Part shown: in pieces, positions 24,851 through 35,760 of the stretch | Layout: every line of letters starts with the position of its first letter | How positions within the stretch are numbered: the first letter of the stretch is position 1 | Assembly: GCF_026242055.1 (NCBI RefSeq) | Contig: NZ_JAPJDL010000031.1 | Coordinates: forward strand, 1-64,000 | DNA length: 64,000 nucleotides | Source of the DNA: Lentzea sp. NEAU-D7 | Lineage (GTDB): Bacteria > Actinomycetota > Actinomycetes > Mycobacteriales > Pseudonocardiaceae | Direction of reading: 5' to 3' | Program-made: the position numbers and the translations under genes | Notes under the pieces: model-generated | The model's input: only the letters and a program-made list of their open reading frames with translations | Database searches by the model: none | Told to the model about the DNA's origin: nothing

Positions 24851-25738
24851 GTGAAACCCTCTGTTGCACCGGGCCTGGTCGTCGTCGACAAGCCGGACGG
24901 CATGACCTCGCACGACGTGGTGGCGCGTGTGCGCAGGATTCTCGGCACCCGCAAGGTCGGGCACGCCGGCACGCTGGACCCGATGGCGACCGGCGTGCTC
25001 GTGCTCGGCATCGAGCGGGCGACGAAGCTCCTCGGCCACCTCGCCCTCGACAGCAAGGCCTACCTCGCGACGATCGTGCTCGGCGCGTCCACCACCACGG
25101 ACGACGCCGAGGGCGAGGTGCTGTCCACTGAGGACGCCTCCGGTGTCGCCGACGACGCGATCGCCGCCGAGGTCGCGAAGCTGACCGGCCCGATCCAGCA
25201 GGTGCCGTCGTCCGTCTCCGCCGTGAAGATCGACGGCAAGCGCGCCTACGCCCGTGTGCGCGCCGGTGAGGCCGTCGAGATCCCCGCACGGCCGGTGACC
25301 GTGCACAGGTTCGACGTCCTGTTCTCGCGCCGTGAGGACAAGACCGTGATGCTCGACGTGATGGTCGAGTGCTCGTCCGGCACCTACGTGCGCGCGCTGG
25401 CCCGCGACCTGGGGGCCGCACTGGGCGTCGGCGGGCACCTGGGCGCGTTGCGGCGCACGCGGGTCGGTCCGTTCGACCTCCGCGTGGCCAAGACCTTGGA
25501 GCAGCTGGAGGAGACGCCCGGCCTGTCGCTCGACCTGGACGCCGCGGTCGCCACGGCGTTCCCGCGCCGCGAGATCGACCCGGCCGAGGCGTCGGCGTTG
25601 TCGCACGGGCAGCGGCTGCGAGCCGGCGGGATCGAGGGCACCTACGGGGTGTTCGGGCCGGACGGGCACGTCATCGCGCTCGTCAAGGACGAGGGTGCCG
25701 CCTGCAAGCCCGTCGTGGTGCTGAGCCCCGCGGACTAG
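24851..25738 (+). CDS. truB: tRNA pseudouridine-55 synthase TruB
   Basis: 295 residues. Makes pseudouridine 55 in the T loop of tRNAs. The N terminus GLVVVDKPDGMTSHDVV and VGHAGTLDPMATGVLVLG carry the family motif with the catalytic aspartate (D in GTLDP). VPSSVSAVKIDGKRAY and CSSGTYVRALARDLG are motifs II and III; a C-terminal PUA-like domain ends in CKPVVVL. GTG 24851 starts 11 bases after the MFS stop; TAAGCT (24837-24842), overlapping that stop codon, could act as -10. Confidence 0.95.
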   Translation: MKPSVAPGLVVVDKPDGMTSHDVVARVRRILGTRKVGHAGTLDPMATGVLVLGIERATKLLGHLALDSKAYLATIVLGASTTTDDAEGEVLSTEDASGVADDAIAAEVAKLTGPIQQVPSSVSAVKIDGKRAYARVRAGEAVEIPARPVTVHRFDVLFSRREDKTVMLDVMVECSSGTYVRALARDLGAALGVGGHLGALRRTRVGPFDLRVAKTLEQLEETPGLSLDLDAAVATAFPRREIDPAEASALSHGQRLRAGGIEGTYGVFGPDGHVIALVKDEGAACKPVVVLSPAD

Positions 25739-25808
25739 CTCCCGGCCGCCGCCCGTCCGATCTCCTCACAGGGTGGCGAGGCGGTGCAGCGGAGCACGCG
25801 GGCCGTCG

Positions 25809-25814
25809 TAGGCT
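25809..25814 (+). promoter_or_regulatory. Probable -10 element (leaderless) of ribF
   Basis: TAGGCT ends six bases before GTG 25821, with no ribosome binding site. Confidence 0.4.
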
Positions 25815-25820
25815 GATCAC

Positions 25821-26753
25821 GTGCAACGCTGGCGCGGACTAGACCACCTTCCCGGCGGCTGGGGCCGCTGCGTCGTGACCATCGGCGTGTTCGACGGTGT
25901 CCACAAAGGCCATCAGGCCTTGATCGGGCGCGCCGTCGGACTCGCGGAGCAGCGCGGCCTGCCCGGTGTGCTGATGACCTTCGACCCCCATCCGTCCGAG
26001 GTGGTGCGGCCCGGCAGCCACCCCGCGCAGCTCACGACGCTGCGGCGCAGGGCGGAGCTGGTCGAGGAGCTCGGCGTCGACCACTTCGTGGTGGTGCCGT
26101 TCAGCCTCGAGACCAGCAGGATGCCCGCGGACGAGTTCGTCCACGAGGTGCTCGTCGAGAAGCTGCACGCCGCCGCCGTCGTGGTGGGGGAGAACTTCAC
26201 CTTCGGGCACAAGGCGGCCGGTAACGTCGCGCTGCTGCGTCAGCTGGGGCAGCGGTTCGGATTCGTGACCGAGGGGGCTGATCTGGTGTCCGCAGACGAC
26301 GTGACGTACTCGTCCACCTACATCCGCGCGTGCATCGACGCCGGCGACGTGAAGGCGGCGGCCGAGGCGCTGGGCCGGCCGCACCGGCTGGAGGGGATCG
26401 TCGTCAAGGGCGACGGGCGCGGCAAGGACCTCGGGTTCCCGACGGCCAACCTGTCCACGCCCAAGTTCGCGGCGGTGCCGGCGGACGGCATCTACGCGTG
26501 CTGGTTCACCGACGCCAAGGGCAAGACGCTCAAGGCCGCCGTGTCGGTGGGGACCAACCCGACGTTCTCCGGCCGGGAGCGCCGCGTCGAGGCGTTCGTG
26601 CTCGACGTGGACGAGGACTACTACGGCCAGCGCGTCGCCGTCGACTTCGTCGAGAGGCTGCGCGAGATGGAGAAGTACGACTCCGTCGAAGCCCTGCTCG
26701 AACAAATGCATCGAGATGTAGACCGAACGAGGGAACTGCTGACGGAGTCGTGA
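25821..26753 (+). CDS. ribF: Bifunctional riboflavin kinase/FAD synthetase RibF
   Basis: 310 residues. Converts riboflavin to FMN and then FAD. N-terminal FAD synthetase (nucleotidyltransferase) domain: VVTIGVFDGVHKGHQALI with the HxGH-like motif near residue 28, GENFTFGHKAAGN, and SSTYIRACI. C-terminal flavokinase domain: GRGKDLGFPTANLS near residue 200 with the PTAN motif that binds the ATP phosphates, and VSVGTNPTFSG. GTG 25821. The gene order truB-ribF-rpsO is standard, here with two small genes inserted before rpsO. Confidence 0.95.
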   Translation: MQRWRGLDHLPGGWGRCVVTIGVFDGVHKGHQALIGRAVGLAEQRGLPGVLMTFDPHPSEVVRPGSHPAQLTTLRRRAELVEELGVDHFVVVPFSLETSRMPADEFVHEVLVEKLHAAAVVVGENFTFGHKAAGNVALLRQLGQRFGFVTEGADLVSADDVTYSSTYIRACIDAGDVKAAAEALGRPHRLEGIVVKGDGRGKDLGFPTANLSTPKFAAVPADGIYACWFTDAKGKTLKAAVSVGTNPTFSGRERRVEAFVLDVDEDYYGQRVAVDFVERLREMEKYDSVEALLEQMHRDVDRTRELLTES

Positions 26754-26837
26754 CCGTCAGATTGAGCGAAGCGGGCGTCCGTGCGTCCGCGGCCTGGCAG
26801 GATGCGGGTCGGAGTCAGGGCTACCGGAGAGGCCAAG

Positions 26838-27320
26838 GTGGAGGACCACAAGATCGTTCAGCGCAACCTCGCCCTGCAACGGGAGTGGTACGGGGAACCG
26901 CTGGGTGACCGCGTGCGGCGGTTGGTCGTGGCCTTCAACGTCTCCCAGGCGCAGCTCGCGGACGTGCTGGGGATCAGCGCGCCGATGCTCAGCCAGGTGA
27001 TGAGCGGCCGCCGTGCCAAGATCGGCAACCCCTCCGTGCTCGCCCGGATGATCATGCTGGAGCGCAAGGTCCTCACGCCGGACGTCGCGACGGGGGCACC
27101 GGAGGCGTTGCAGCGCGCGCTCGACGACGTGCGCGAGTCCAAGCCGACGGTGTCGCGCGACTCGTTGCCGGTCAACGGGGACGAGAGCGTCGCGTACCCG
27201 GTGCTGCGCAGCGTCGCCGGCCGGGTCGAGCTCCAGCAGGCCGCCGACCTCCTGCACGAGGACTTCCCGGCGATCGCCGAACTGTTCCGCCGGGCCATCC
27301 GGGCCGCGAACAGAGGGTGA
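26838..27320 (+). CDS. Helix-turn-helix (Xre-like) DNA-binding protein
   Basis: 160 residues. After a short N-terminal segment (DHKIVQRNLALQREWYGEPL) comes a helix-turn-helix, VSQAQLADVLGISAPMLSQV, followed by MSGRRAKIGNPSV and a helical tail, so it is a small Xre-type regulator. The C-terminal part (YPVLRSVAGRVELQQAADLL) is unlike known ligand-binding domains. GTG 26838 has GGAGAGG just upstream. It overlaps the following phosphodiesterase gene by 4 bp (GTGA), so they are coupled; target unknown. Confidence 0.82.
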   Translation: MEDHKIVQRNLALQREWYGEPLGDRVRRLVVAFNVSQAQLADVLGISAPMLSQVMSGRRAKIGNPSVLARMIMLERKVLTPDVATGAPEALQRALDDVRESKPTVSRDSLPVNGDESVAYPVLRSVAGRVELQQAADLLHEDFPAIAELFRRAIRAANRG

Positions 27321-27763
27321 AGTTCTTCACGGCGCTGTACCCGCCCCGGCACGTGGTCGACGAGCTCGACGAGGTGCTGGACCGACGTCTCGACCTGGAG
27401 TGGACCAAGCCGGAGAAGTGGCACATCACGTTGTGCTTCCACGGCGAAACCGCAGATGAGGAACGCTTCAGGGCTCTTGAGGGCCACGAGGTCCCGCCAC
27501 TGCGGCTGAGGAACTTCGGCGACTTCCGGGGCAAGGTGCTGTGGGCCGGAATAGACGGGGACTTAAATCGGTTGGCAAGAGCGGCGGGTGCGAACGACAA
27601 TTGGTTCGCGCACCTGACGGTGGCTTACGGGTACAAGGGGCAGGCGATGCCGGAGTTCCTGAGCAGCCCGTGGCAGCCGTCCGAAGCCGTGCTCGTGAGC
27701 AGCGCAGACGGCGTGCACACACCCGTGGACCGGGTGGGGTTGCGCACGTCAGCGCGCCGCTGA
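27317..27763 (+). CDS. thpR: RNA 2',3'-cyclic phosphodiesterase (LigT/ThpR, 2H family)
   Basis: 148 residues. Member of the 2H phosphoesterases, which open 2',3'-cyclic phosphates on RNA ends. Both HxT motifs are present: H36-I-T38 in KWHITLCFHG and H99-L-T101 in WFAHLTVAYG. The protein is about 30 residues shorter than typical (180), mainly in the region between and after the motifs. GTG 27317 overlaps the upstream HTH gene. Leu83 is a TTA codon next to an AAT, both rare in this genome. Confidence 0.88.
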   Translation: MKFFTALYPPRHVVDELDEVLDRRLDLEWTKPEKWHITLCFHGETADEERFRALEGHEVPPLRLRNFGDFRGKVLWAGIDGDLNRLARAAGANDNWFAHLTVAYGYKGQAMPEFLSSPWQPSEAVLVSSADGVHTPVDRVGLRTSARR

Positions 27764-27888
27764 GCAGTGTGCCTGATAGCCTTCGCAGTTGGGTCTGGCT
27801 GCGGTCCGTGGCGGCCAGTACCGGCTACCCCGGCCAGCAATTCGGCGGACGGGGCCGCACGGACCTGAACAAGTAGGAGAACCACCCA

Positions 27889-28158
27889 GTGGCACTGTCC
27901 ACGGATCAGAAGAAGTCCATCCTCGGTGAGTACGGTCTGCACGACTCGGACACCGGCTCCACCGAGGCGCAGGTCGCCCTGCTGAGCAAGCGCATCGCTG
28001 ACCTCACGGAGCACCTGAAGCAGCACAAGCACGACCACCACTCCCGCCGTGGTCTTCTGCTGATGGTCGGCCGTCGCCGCCGTCTGCTGAACTACCTGAC
28101 CAAGGTGGACATCAACCGCTACCGCGCGCTGATCCAGCGCCTCGGTCTGCGCAGGTGA
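27889..28158 (+). CDS. rpsO: 30S ribosomal protein S15
   Basis: 89 residues, complete. S15 binds the 16S rRNA central domain and forms inter-subunit bridge B4. Signature: [36 protein letters not shown], and [17 protein letters not shown] 27889 is preceded by AGGAGAA. An AT-containing leader of about 100 bases lies upstream, where S15 autoregulation operates in other bacteria. The gene is followed by a perfect palindrome and then pnp, the widely conserved rpsO-pnp order. Confidence 0.97.
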   Translation: MALSTDQKKSILGEYGLHDSDTGSTEAQVALLSKRIADLTEHLKQHKHDHHSRRGLLLMVGRRRRLLNYLTKVDINRYRALIQRLGLRR

Positions 28159-28164
28159 TACTTG

Positions 28165-28200
28165 CCGAGGGGGAGTGACCGGCCGGTCACTCCCCCTCGG
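28165..28200 (+). terminator. 36-bp perfect palindrome in the rpsO-pnp space
   Basis: CCGAGGGGGAGTGACCGG is followed immediately by its exact reverse complement. RNA would fold with a ~16-bp stem; no T tract follows. In E. coli and Streptomyces the rpsO-pnp hairpin is an RNase III processing site used in pnp autoregulation, which fits as well as termination. Confidence 0.8.
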
Positions 28201-28393
28201 CGTACAACCGGGTGTATACAGACCCCTGGTTGTAAAGAGGAACGAAACATCAGGGCCCGCGACGCGCGAAGCAGTTTCCGCGCCGGTCCTCGGTAGTGGC
28301 CTCCTGGTGGAAACGCCCCAGGGGACTTCGATCGAAGACCGGCCTCGTCAAAATCGCGTGAGCGGCGTCCAAAAGACGAGGAGTAACAAGTAA

Positions 28394-30636
28394 ATGACGG
28401 ACATCGAGGTCCACGAGGCGACTGCCGTTATCGACAACGGCAAGTTCGGCTCGCGCTCCATCCGCTTCGAGACCGGGCGCCTCGCGCGTCAGGCCGCCGG
28501 CAGCGTGGTGGCGTACCTGGACGACGAGACCATGCTTCTGAGCGCCACGACGGCGTCGAAGCACCCCAAGGAGCACTTCGACTTCTTCCCCCTCACGGTG
28601 GACGTCGAGGAGCGCATGTACGCCGCGGGCCGCATCCCCGGCTCGTTCTTCCGGCGTGAGGGCCGTCCCAGCACGGACGCCATCCTCACCTGCCGCCTGA
28701 TCGACCGTCCGCTGCGCCCGTCCTTCGTGGACGGCCTGCGCAACGAGATCCAGGTCGTCATCACGGTGATGAGCCTGAACCCGAAGGACCTGTACGACGT
28801 CGTGGCGATCAACGCCGCGTCCGCGTCGACGCAGCTCGCGGGTCTGCCCTTCTCCGGCCCGATCGGTGGCGTCCGCGTCGCTCTGATCGAGGGCCAGTGG
28901 GTGGCGTTCCCGACCTACGAGCAGCTCGAGAAGGCCGTGTTCGACATGGTCGTCGCGGGCCGCGTGGTCGACTCCGGTGACGTCGCGATCATGATGGTCG
29001 AGGCCGAGGCCACCGACAACGTGATCGACATGATCGCCGAGGGCGCCACCGCCCCGACCGAAGAGGTCGTGGCCGCGGGCCTCGAGGCCGCCAAGCCGTT
29101 CATCAAGGTCCTCTGCGAGGCCCAGGCGCAGCTCGCCCAGGTCGCCGCGAAGGCCACCGGCGAGTACCCGACGTACCCGGCCTACCAGGCCGACGCGTTC
29201 GAGTCCGTCGAGCAGTCCGCTTCGGCCGAGCTGGCCCAGGCGCTGACGATCGCGGGCAAGGCCGAGCGCGAGAGCAAGCTCGACGAGATCAAGGCGGCGA
29301 CGCTGGAGAAGCTCGCCGAGCAGTTCGAGGGCCGCGAGAAGGAGATCGGCGCGGCGTTCCGCTCGCTGACCAAGAAGCTCGTGCGCCAGCGCATCCTGCG
29401 CGACAAGGTCCGCATCGACGGCCGTGGCCTCACGGACATCCGCGACCTCGGTGCCGAGGTGGCCGTGATCCCGAGGACGCACGGCTCGGCGCTGTTCGAG
29501 CGCGGCGAGACCCAGATCCTGGGTGTCACCACGCTGAACATGCTGCGCATGGAGCAGCAGATCGACTCGCTCGCCCCGGAGACGCACAAGCGCTACCTGC
29601 ACCACTACAACTTCCCGCCCTACTCGACCGGTGAGACCGGCCGCGTGGGCTCGCCGAAGCGCCGCGAGATCGGCCACGGCGCGCTGGCCGAGCGGGCGAT
29701 CATGCCCGTGCTGCCCAAGCGCGAGGAGTTCCCCTACGCGATCCGCCAGGTGTCCGAGGCGCTGAGCTCCAACGGCTCGACGTCCATGGGCTCCGTCTGC
29801 GCGTCGACCCTGTCGCTGCTCAACGCGGGTGTCCCGCTGAAGGCGCCGGTTTCCGGCATCGCGATGGGTCTCGTCTCCGACGAGGTCGACGGTGAGACCC
29901 GCTACGTGGCGCTGACCGACATCCTCGGTGCCGAGGACGCGTTCGGCGACATGGACTTCAAGGTCGCGGGCACCAAGGAGTTCGTGACGGCGCTGCAGCT
30001 CGACACGAAGCTCGACGGCATCCCGTCCGAGGTGCTGGCGGCGGCGCTGGGCCAGGCCCGCGACGCGCGCTACACCATCCTGGAGGTCATGGCCGAGGCC
30101 ATCTCCGACCCGGACGAGATGAGCGCCTTCGCTCCGCGCGTGACGTCGGTCAAGATCCCGACCGACAAGATCGGCGAGGTCATCGGCCCGAAGGGCAAGA
30201 TGATCAACTCGATCACCGAGCAGACCGGTGCCGACATCTCCATCGAGGACGACGGCACGATCTACGTCGGTGCGGCGGACGGCCCCTCGGCCGAGGCCGC
30301 GATCGGCATGATCAACGCGATCGCGAACCCGCAGCTGCCGAAGGTCGGCGAGCGCTTCCTGGGCACCGTGGTGAAGACGGCCGCGTTCGGCGCGTTCGTC
30401 TCGCTGCTGCCCGGCAAGGACGGCCTCGTCCACATCTCGAAGCTGGGCAACGGCAAGCGCATCGCGAAGGTCGAGGACGTCGTCAAGGTCGGCGACAAGC
30501 TCCGCGTCGAGATCGCCGACATCGACCAGCGCGGCAAGATCAGCCTCGTCGTCGTGAACGAGGACGACGCCGCGAAGCCGGCTGACGCCCCGGAGGCCGT
30601 CGAGGCCACCGAGGCCACTGAGGCGGCTCCCGCGCA

Positions 30637-30640
<4 letters not shown>
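28394..30640 (+). CDS. pnp: Polyribonucleotide nucleotidyltransferase (PNPase/GpsI)
   Basis: 748 residues. Phosphorolytic 3'-5' exoribonuclease; actinobacterial forms also make ppGpp-like products weakly. Two RNase PH domains: the first with [20 protein letters not shown], the second catalytic with [31 protein letters not shown] and [16 protein letters not shown] helical linker separates them (about 260-340). KH domain: [20 protein letters not shown] near residue 597; S1 domain: [20 protein letters not shown]; Ala/Glu-rich tail. ATG 28394 lies after a 190-bp leader; GTGA overlap with the protease gene. Confidence 0.97.
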
Positions 30641-33208
<2,568 letters not shown>

Positions 33209-33211
33209 ACG

Positions 33212-33240
33212 AGACCCCGGGGCGCCGCCCCGGGGTCTTT
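33212..33240. terminator. Terminator after the pnp-dapB operon
   Basis: Perfect 11-bp stem AGACCCCGGGG / CCCCGGGGTCT with a 5-nt loop, then TT. It lies 4 bp past the plus-strand stop and 3 bp from the convergent gene end, so it probably serves both. Confidence 0.82.
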
Positions 33241-33242
33241 CG

Positions 33243-34448
33243 CTATCCGTTGAGCACCGCCGCGATCAGCTCCGCCGCCAGGTCGCCCTTCTGCACCACC
33301 AGCACGTCCTCCAGCCCGAGCCAGTCGGCCATGTGCCGCAGCTCCGCGGCGAGCTCCGCCGCCACGCGAGGCCGGTCCACGCCCTCCTCGGCCCACGCCG
33401 ACTGCACCCGCAGCACCCCGGCCGCGCGGTCGGCCTTGATGTCCACGCGCGCCACGAGCTCACCGTCCAGCAGGAACGGGAACACGTAGTACCCGTGCAC
33501 CCGGCGAGGCTCCGGAACGTAGATCTCGATGCGGTACCGGAAGCCGAAGATGCGCTCGGTCCGCGCCCGCTCCCAGATCAACGGGTCGAACGGGCACAGC
33601 AACGCGCGCCCGGCCACGCGGCGCGGGGCCTTCGCCTCGACGTGCCGGTAGCCGACGGCCTTCCAGCCCTCGACCGCCACGGGCTCCAGGACGCCGTCCT
33701 CCACCAGCGACGCCACCGCGGCCTGGGAGCGGCGCGGGTCGAGCCGGTAGTAGTCGCGCAGGTCGGGTTCGGTCGCCACGCCGAGAGCCACCGCCGAACG
33801 CAGGACCAGCTCGCGCGCACCGGAGTCGGCGGTCCACCTCTGGGCCAAGACGTCGGGCGGGATGACGCGCTCGGTCAGGTCGTAGAGGCGCTCGAACGAA
33901 CGCCGGGTGCCGGTCGTCAGGACGCCCACGCCGAAGAGGACCTCGCAGATGCGCTTGACCTCGGACCAGTCCCACCACGGGCCCTTCGCACGGCCCCGGT
34001 CGCCCATGAGGGCCTTCTCCAGGGCTCCGGCGCCGATCGGGCCCAGTTCCTTCACGGCGGCGAGCACGTCGTCGACCAGCTGCGGCGAGCGTTCGAGGAT
34101 CGTCTGGTAGTTCTGCCACCAGCCGCGCTTCTTGGCTCCGGAGTGGAACAGCGGCCAGTCCGCCACCGGCACCAGGGACGCCTCGTGCGCCCACGTCTCC
34201 ACGAGCATGCGGGGCTTGCGTGCGGAATGGGTCCAGGCCGCCTCGTCCAGCAGCGAGGGCTCGTACGAGCCGAGGCGGGAGAACAGCGGCATGTAGTGCG
34301 CGCGCACGGCCACGTTCACCGAGTCGATCTGCAGCAGCTGCACGCGGGACAGGACGCGCTGCAGGTGCCTGCGGGTGGCCGCGGACGGCCGCGGGTCGGT
34401 GAAGCCCTGAGCACCCAGCGCGATTCGACGGGCCACGTCCGCACTCAT
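33243..34448 (-). CDS. YcaQ/AlkX-type DNA glycosylase (HTH_42 winged-helix family)
   Basis: 401 residues. Belongs to the YcaQ (AlkX)/AlkZ superfamily, DNA glycosylases built from winged helices that unhook interstrand crosslinks and remove bulky alkylated bases. The catalytic motif QID is at 40-42 in LLQIDSVNVAVRAHY, the QxD form typical of YcaQ/AlkX rather than the QxQ of AlkZ. Other family parts: ETWAHEASLVP, GWWQNY, FDPLIWERARTERIFGF, and GYYVFPFLLDGELVARVDIK. ATG at 34446-34448 is preferred; upstream in-frame sequence overlaps the divergent GNAT gene. AlkX enzymes have low lesion specificity, so a general repair role is likely. Confidence 0.85.
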   Translation of the reverse strand: MSADVARRIALGAQGFTDPRPSAATRRHLQRVLSRVQLLQIDSVNVAVRAHYMPLFSRLGSYEPSLLDEAAWTHSARKPRMLVETWAHEASLVPVADWPLFHSGAKKRGWWQNYQTILERSPQLVDDVLAAVKELGPIGAGALEKALMGDRGRAKGPWWDWSEVKRICEVLFGVGVLTTGTRRSFERLYDLTERVIPPDVLAQRWTADSGARELVLRSAVALGVATEPDLRDYYRLDPRRSQAAVASLVEDGVLEPVAVEGWKAVGYRHVEAKAPRRVAGRALLCPFDPLIWERARTERIFGFRYRIEIYVPEPRRVHGYYVFPFLLDGELVARVDIKADRAAGVLRVQSAWAEEGVDRPRVAAELAAELRHMADWLGLEDVLVVQKGDLAAELIAAVLNG

Positions 34449-34506
34449 CCTCTGCACGTCGCCGATGGTGCCACGCACCCCTGACAATTCCGCGACACGG
34501 CGTCGA

Positions 34507-34512
34507 TAAGCT
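34507..34512 (+). promoter_or_regulatory. Probable -10 element of the GNAT gene
   Basis: TAAGCT (or overlapping GATAAG, 34505-34510) ends six to eight bases before ATG 34519; CTGACA at 34481-34486 may be the -35. Confidence 0.45.
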
Positions 34513-34518
34513 GCGTTT

Positions 34519-35061
34519 ATGGCCGACGCCGGCGTGCACACCGCCACCGCTGCTGATCTTTCGGAGATCGTCCGCATCCACCGGGAGACGTGGCGGCTCG
34601 CCTACGCCGAACTGCTGCCGCCCGAAGTCCTCGACGCGCTCGACACCGACGAGGCCTGGGCGCTGGCCGTCCAGAGCGGCGCGGTGCTCAAGGCGACCGA
34701 GGGCGAGTGGGTCGTGGGCTTCGTCGTGGCGAGCAAGGCCCCGGACGAGGAAGTCGCCAGGGCGGACGGTTCGCTGCCGGAGGACGCCGGCACCACCGCG
34801 CTGCTCAGCGTCCTCGTCGAACCGCGCTGGGGCCGCCGCGGGCACGGCACGCGGCTCGTCGCGGAGGCGGTGAGGCGGCTCCGCGACACGGGCGCCACGC
34901 GAGGGATCGCCTGGGTGCCCGAGGCCGACAAGGCGTCGCGGAACTTCTACGAACGACTGGGCTGGACGGGTGACGGCACGGTGCGCACGCTGGACGCGGG
35001 CGGGCGTCCGTTGCGCGAGGTCCGGGTGTCCGGTCCGCTCGAGATCCGACTCGCCGACTGA
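34519..35061 (+). CDS. GNAT N-acetyltransferase
   Basis: 180 residues, one GNAT domain. The acetyl-CoA-binding motif A is VEPRWGRRGHGTRLVAEAVR near residue 112, followed by motif B NFYERLGWTGDG. The N-terminal IVRIHRETWRLAYAELLP is a common substrate-site segment in small-molecule acetyltransferases. Substrate not predictable. ATG 34519 with a likely leaderless promoter, divergent from the glycosylase gene. Confidence 0.88.
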   Translation: MADAGVHTATAADLSEIVRIHRETWRLAYAELLPPEVLDALDTDEAWALAVQSGAVLKATEGEWVVGFVVASKAPDEEVARADGSLPEDAGTTALLSVLVEPRWGRRGHGTRLVAEAVRRLRDTGATRGIAWVPEADKASRNFYERLGWTGDGTVRTLDAGGRPLREVRVSGPLEIRLAD

Positions 35062-35069
35062 GATCTGTG

Positions 35070-35075
35070 TAACCT
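35070..35075 (+). promoter_or_regulatory. Probable -10 element of the 35083 gene
   Basis: TAACCT ends seven bases before GTG 35083, just after the GNAT stop. Confidence 0.35.
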
Positions 35076-35082
35076 CGGCCGG

Positions 35083-35589
35083 GTGCTAGCCCTGGTTGGC
35101 CTCACCTTCGGGGTCGCGCTCGGCTCAGCCGTGGTTCCCCTGATCAGCATCGAGATGTTCGTCCTGGGACTCTGCGCGCGCTGGCCGGACGTCTCGTTCT
35201 GGATCGTCGGCCTCGCCGTGGCCGTCGGCCAGGTGCTGGGCAAGCTGCTGTACTTCTACGCGGCGCGCGGCGACATCCACCTGCCGAAGTTCCTGCACCG
35301 CAAGCCGAGCGGCAAGCCCTCGAAGCTCAGCCGCTGGTTCGGCCCCGGCACGCGCATCCACCGCTGGGGCGACTGGATCCACGTGAAGTGCAAGGCGCAC
35401 CCGAACTGGATGGCCGGCACGCACGGGGTGAGCGCGCTGGTCGGCGTGCCGCCGTTCATGGCGACGAGCGTGCTCGCCGGGCTCGCGGGCATGTCCACGA
35501 CCATGTTCGTCGTGACCGGCATGGTGGGCCGCTTCGCGAGGTTCAGCTTCCTCGCGGCCTCGCCGGCCGTGGTCATGGCGTGGTTCTAG
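35083..35589 (+). CDS. Small VTT/DedA-like membrane protein
   Basis: 168 residues with four hydrophobic segments: GLTFGVALGSAVVPLISIEMF, FWIVGLAVAVGQVLGKLLYF, a middle amphipathic stretch around HPNWMAGTHGV, and the paired end helices VPPFMATSVLAGLAG and FVVTGMVGRFARFSFLAA. The pattern G-x-x-x-G-K-x-x-Y and the R-F-A-R-F end segment recall VTT (DedA/SNARE-associated) proteins of small size, but the assignment is by pattern only. GTG 35083. Confidence 0.65.
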   Translation: MLALVGLTFGVALGSAVVPLISIEMFVLGLCARWPDVSFWIVGLAVAVGQVLGKLLYFYAARGDIHLPKFLHRKPSGKPSKLSRWFGPGTRIHRWGDWIHVKCKAHPNWMAGTHGVSALVGVPPFMATSVLAGLAGMSTTMFVVTGMVGRFARFSFLAASPAVVMAWF

Positions 35590-35666
35590 TAGCTGAACAA
35601 GATCGACGCCGTCACGGAGAAGGCGATCAGGACTGCGGCGACGGTGATGCGCGCTGACTCAAGCAC
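35586..35666 (-). CDS. Possible 26-residue membrane peptide
   Basis: GTG at 35664-35666 opens a 26-codon frame reading VLESARITVAAVLIAF then SVTASILFSY, a single hydrophobic helix with a charged N terminus. It lies in the 170 bp between two converging genes and its stop overlaps the stop of the VTT-like gene. CGGGG about 9 nt upstream is a weak ribosome site. All third positions but a few are G or C. No family is recognised; it could be chance. Confidence 0.35.
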   Translation of the reverse strand: MLESARITVAAVLIAFSVTASILFSY

Positions 35667-35711
35667 GGCCCCGAATTTATCGAGGCTCCGCCGACGAATG
35701 CCAGGCGCAAC

Positions 35712-35744
35712 CGGGTGAGAGCCGAATGATTTGGCTCTCACCCG
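35712..35744. terminator. Terminator between converging genes
   Basis: 12-bp perfect stem CGGGTGAGAGCC / GGCTCTCACCCG with a 9-nt AT-rich loop, 17 bp past the end of the AHSA1 gene. It can act on either strand. Confidence 0.8.
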
Positions 35745-35760
35745 CCCGTTTCACGCCCGT

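Noticed and set aside
28175-28393. 72-codon frame between rpsO and pnp
   Set aside because: It starts inside the 36-bp palindrome and shows no codon bias; it is the pnp leader.
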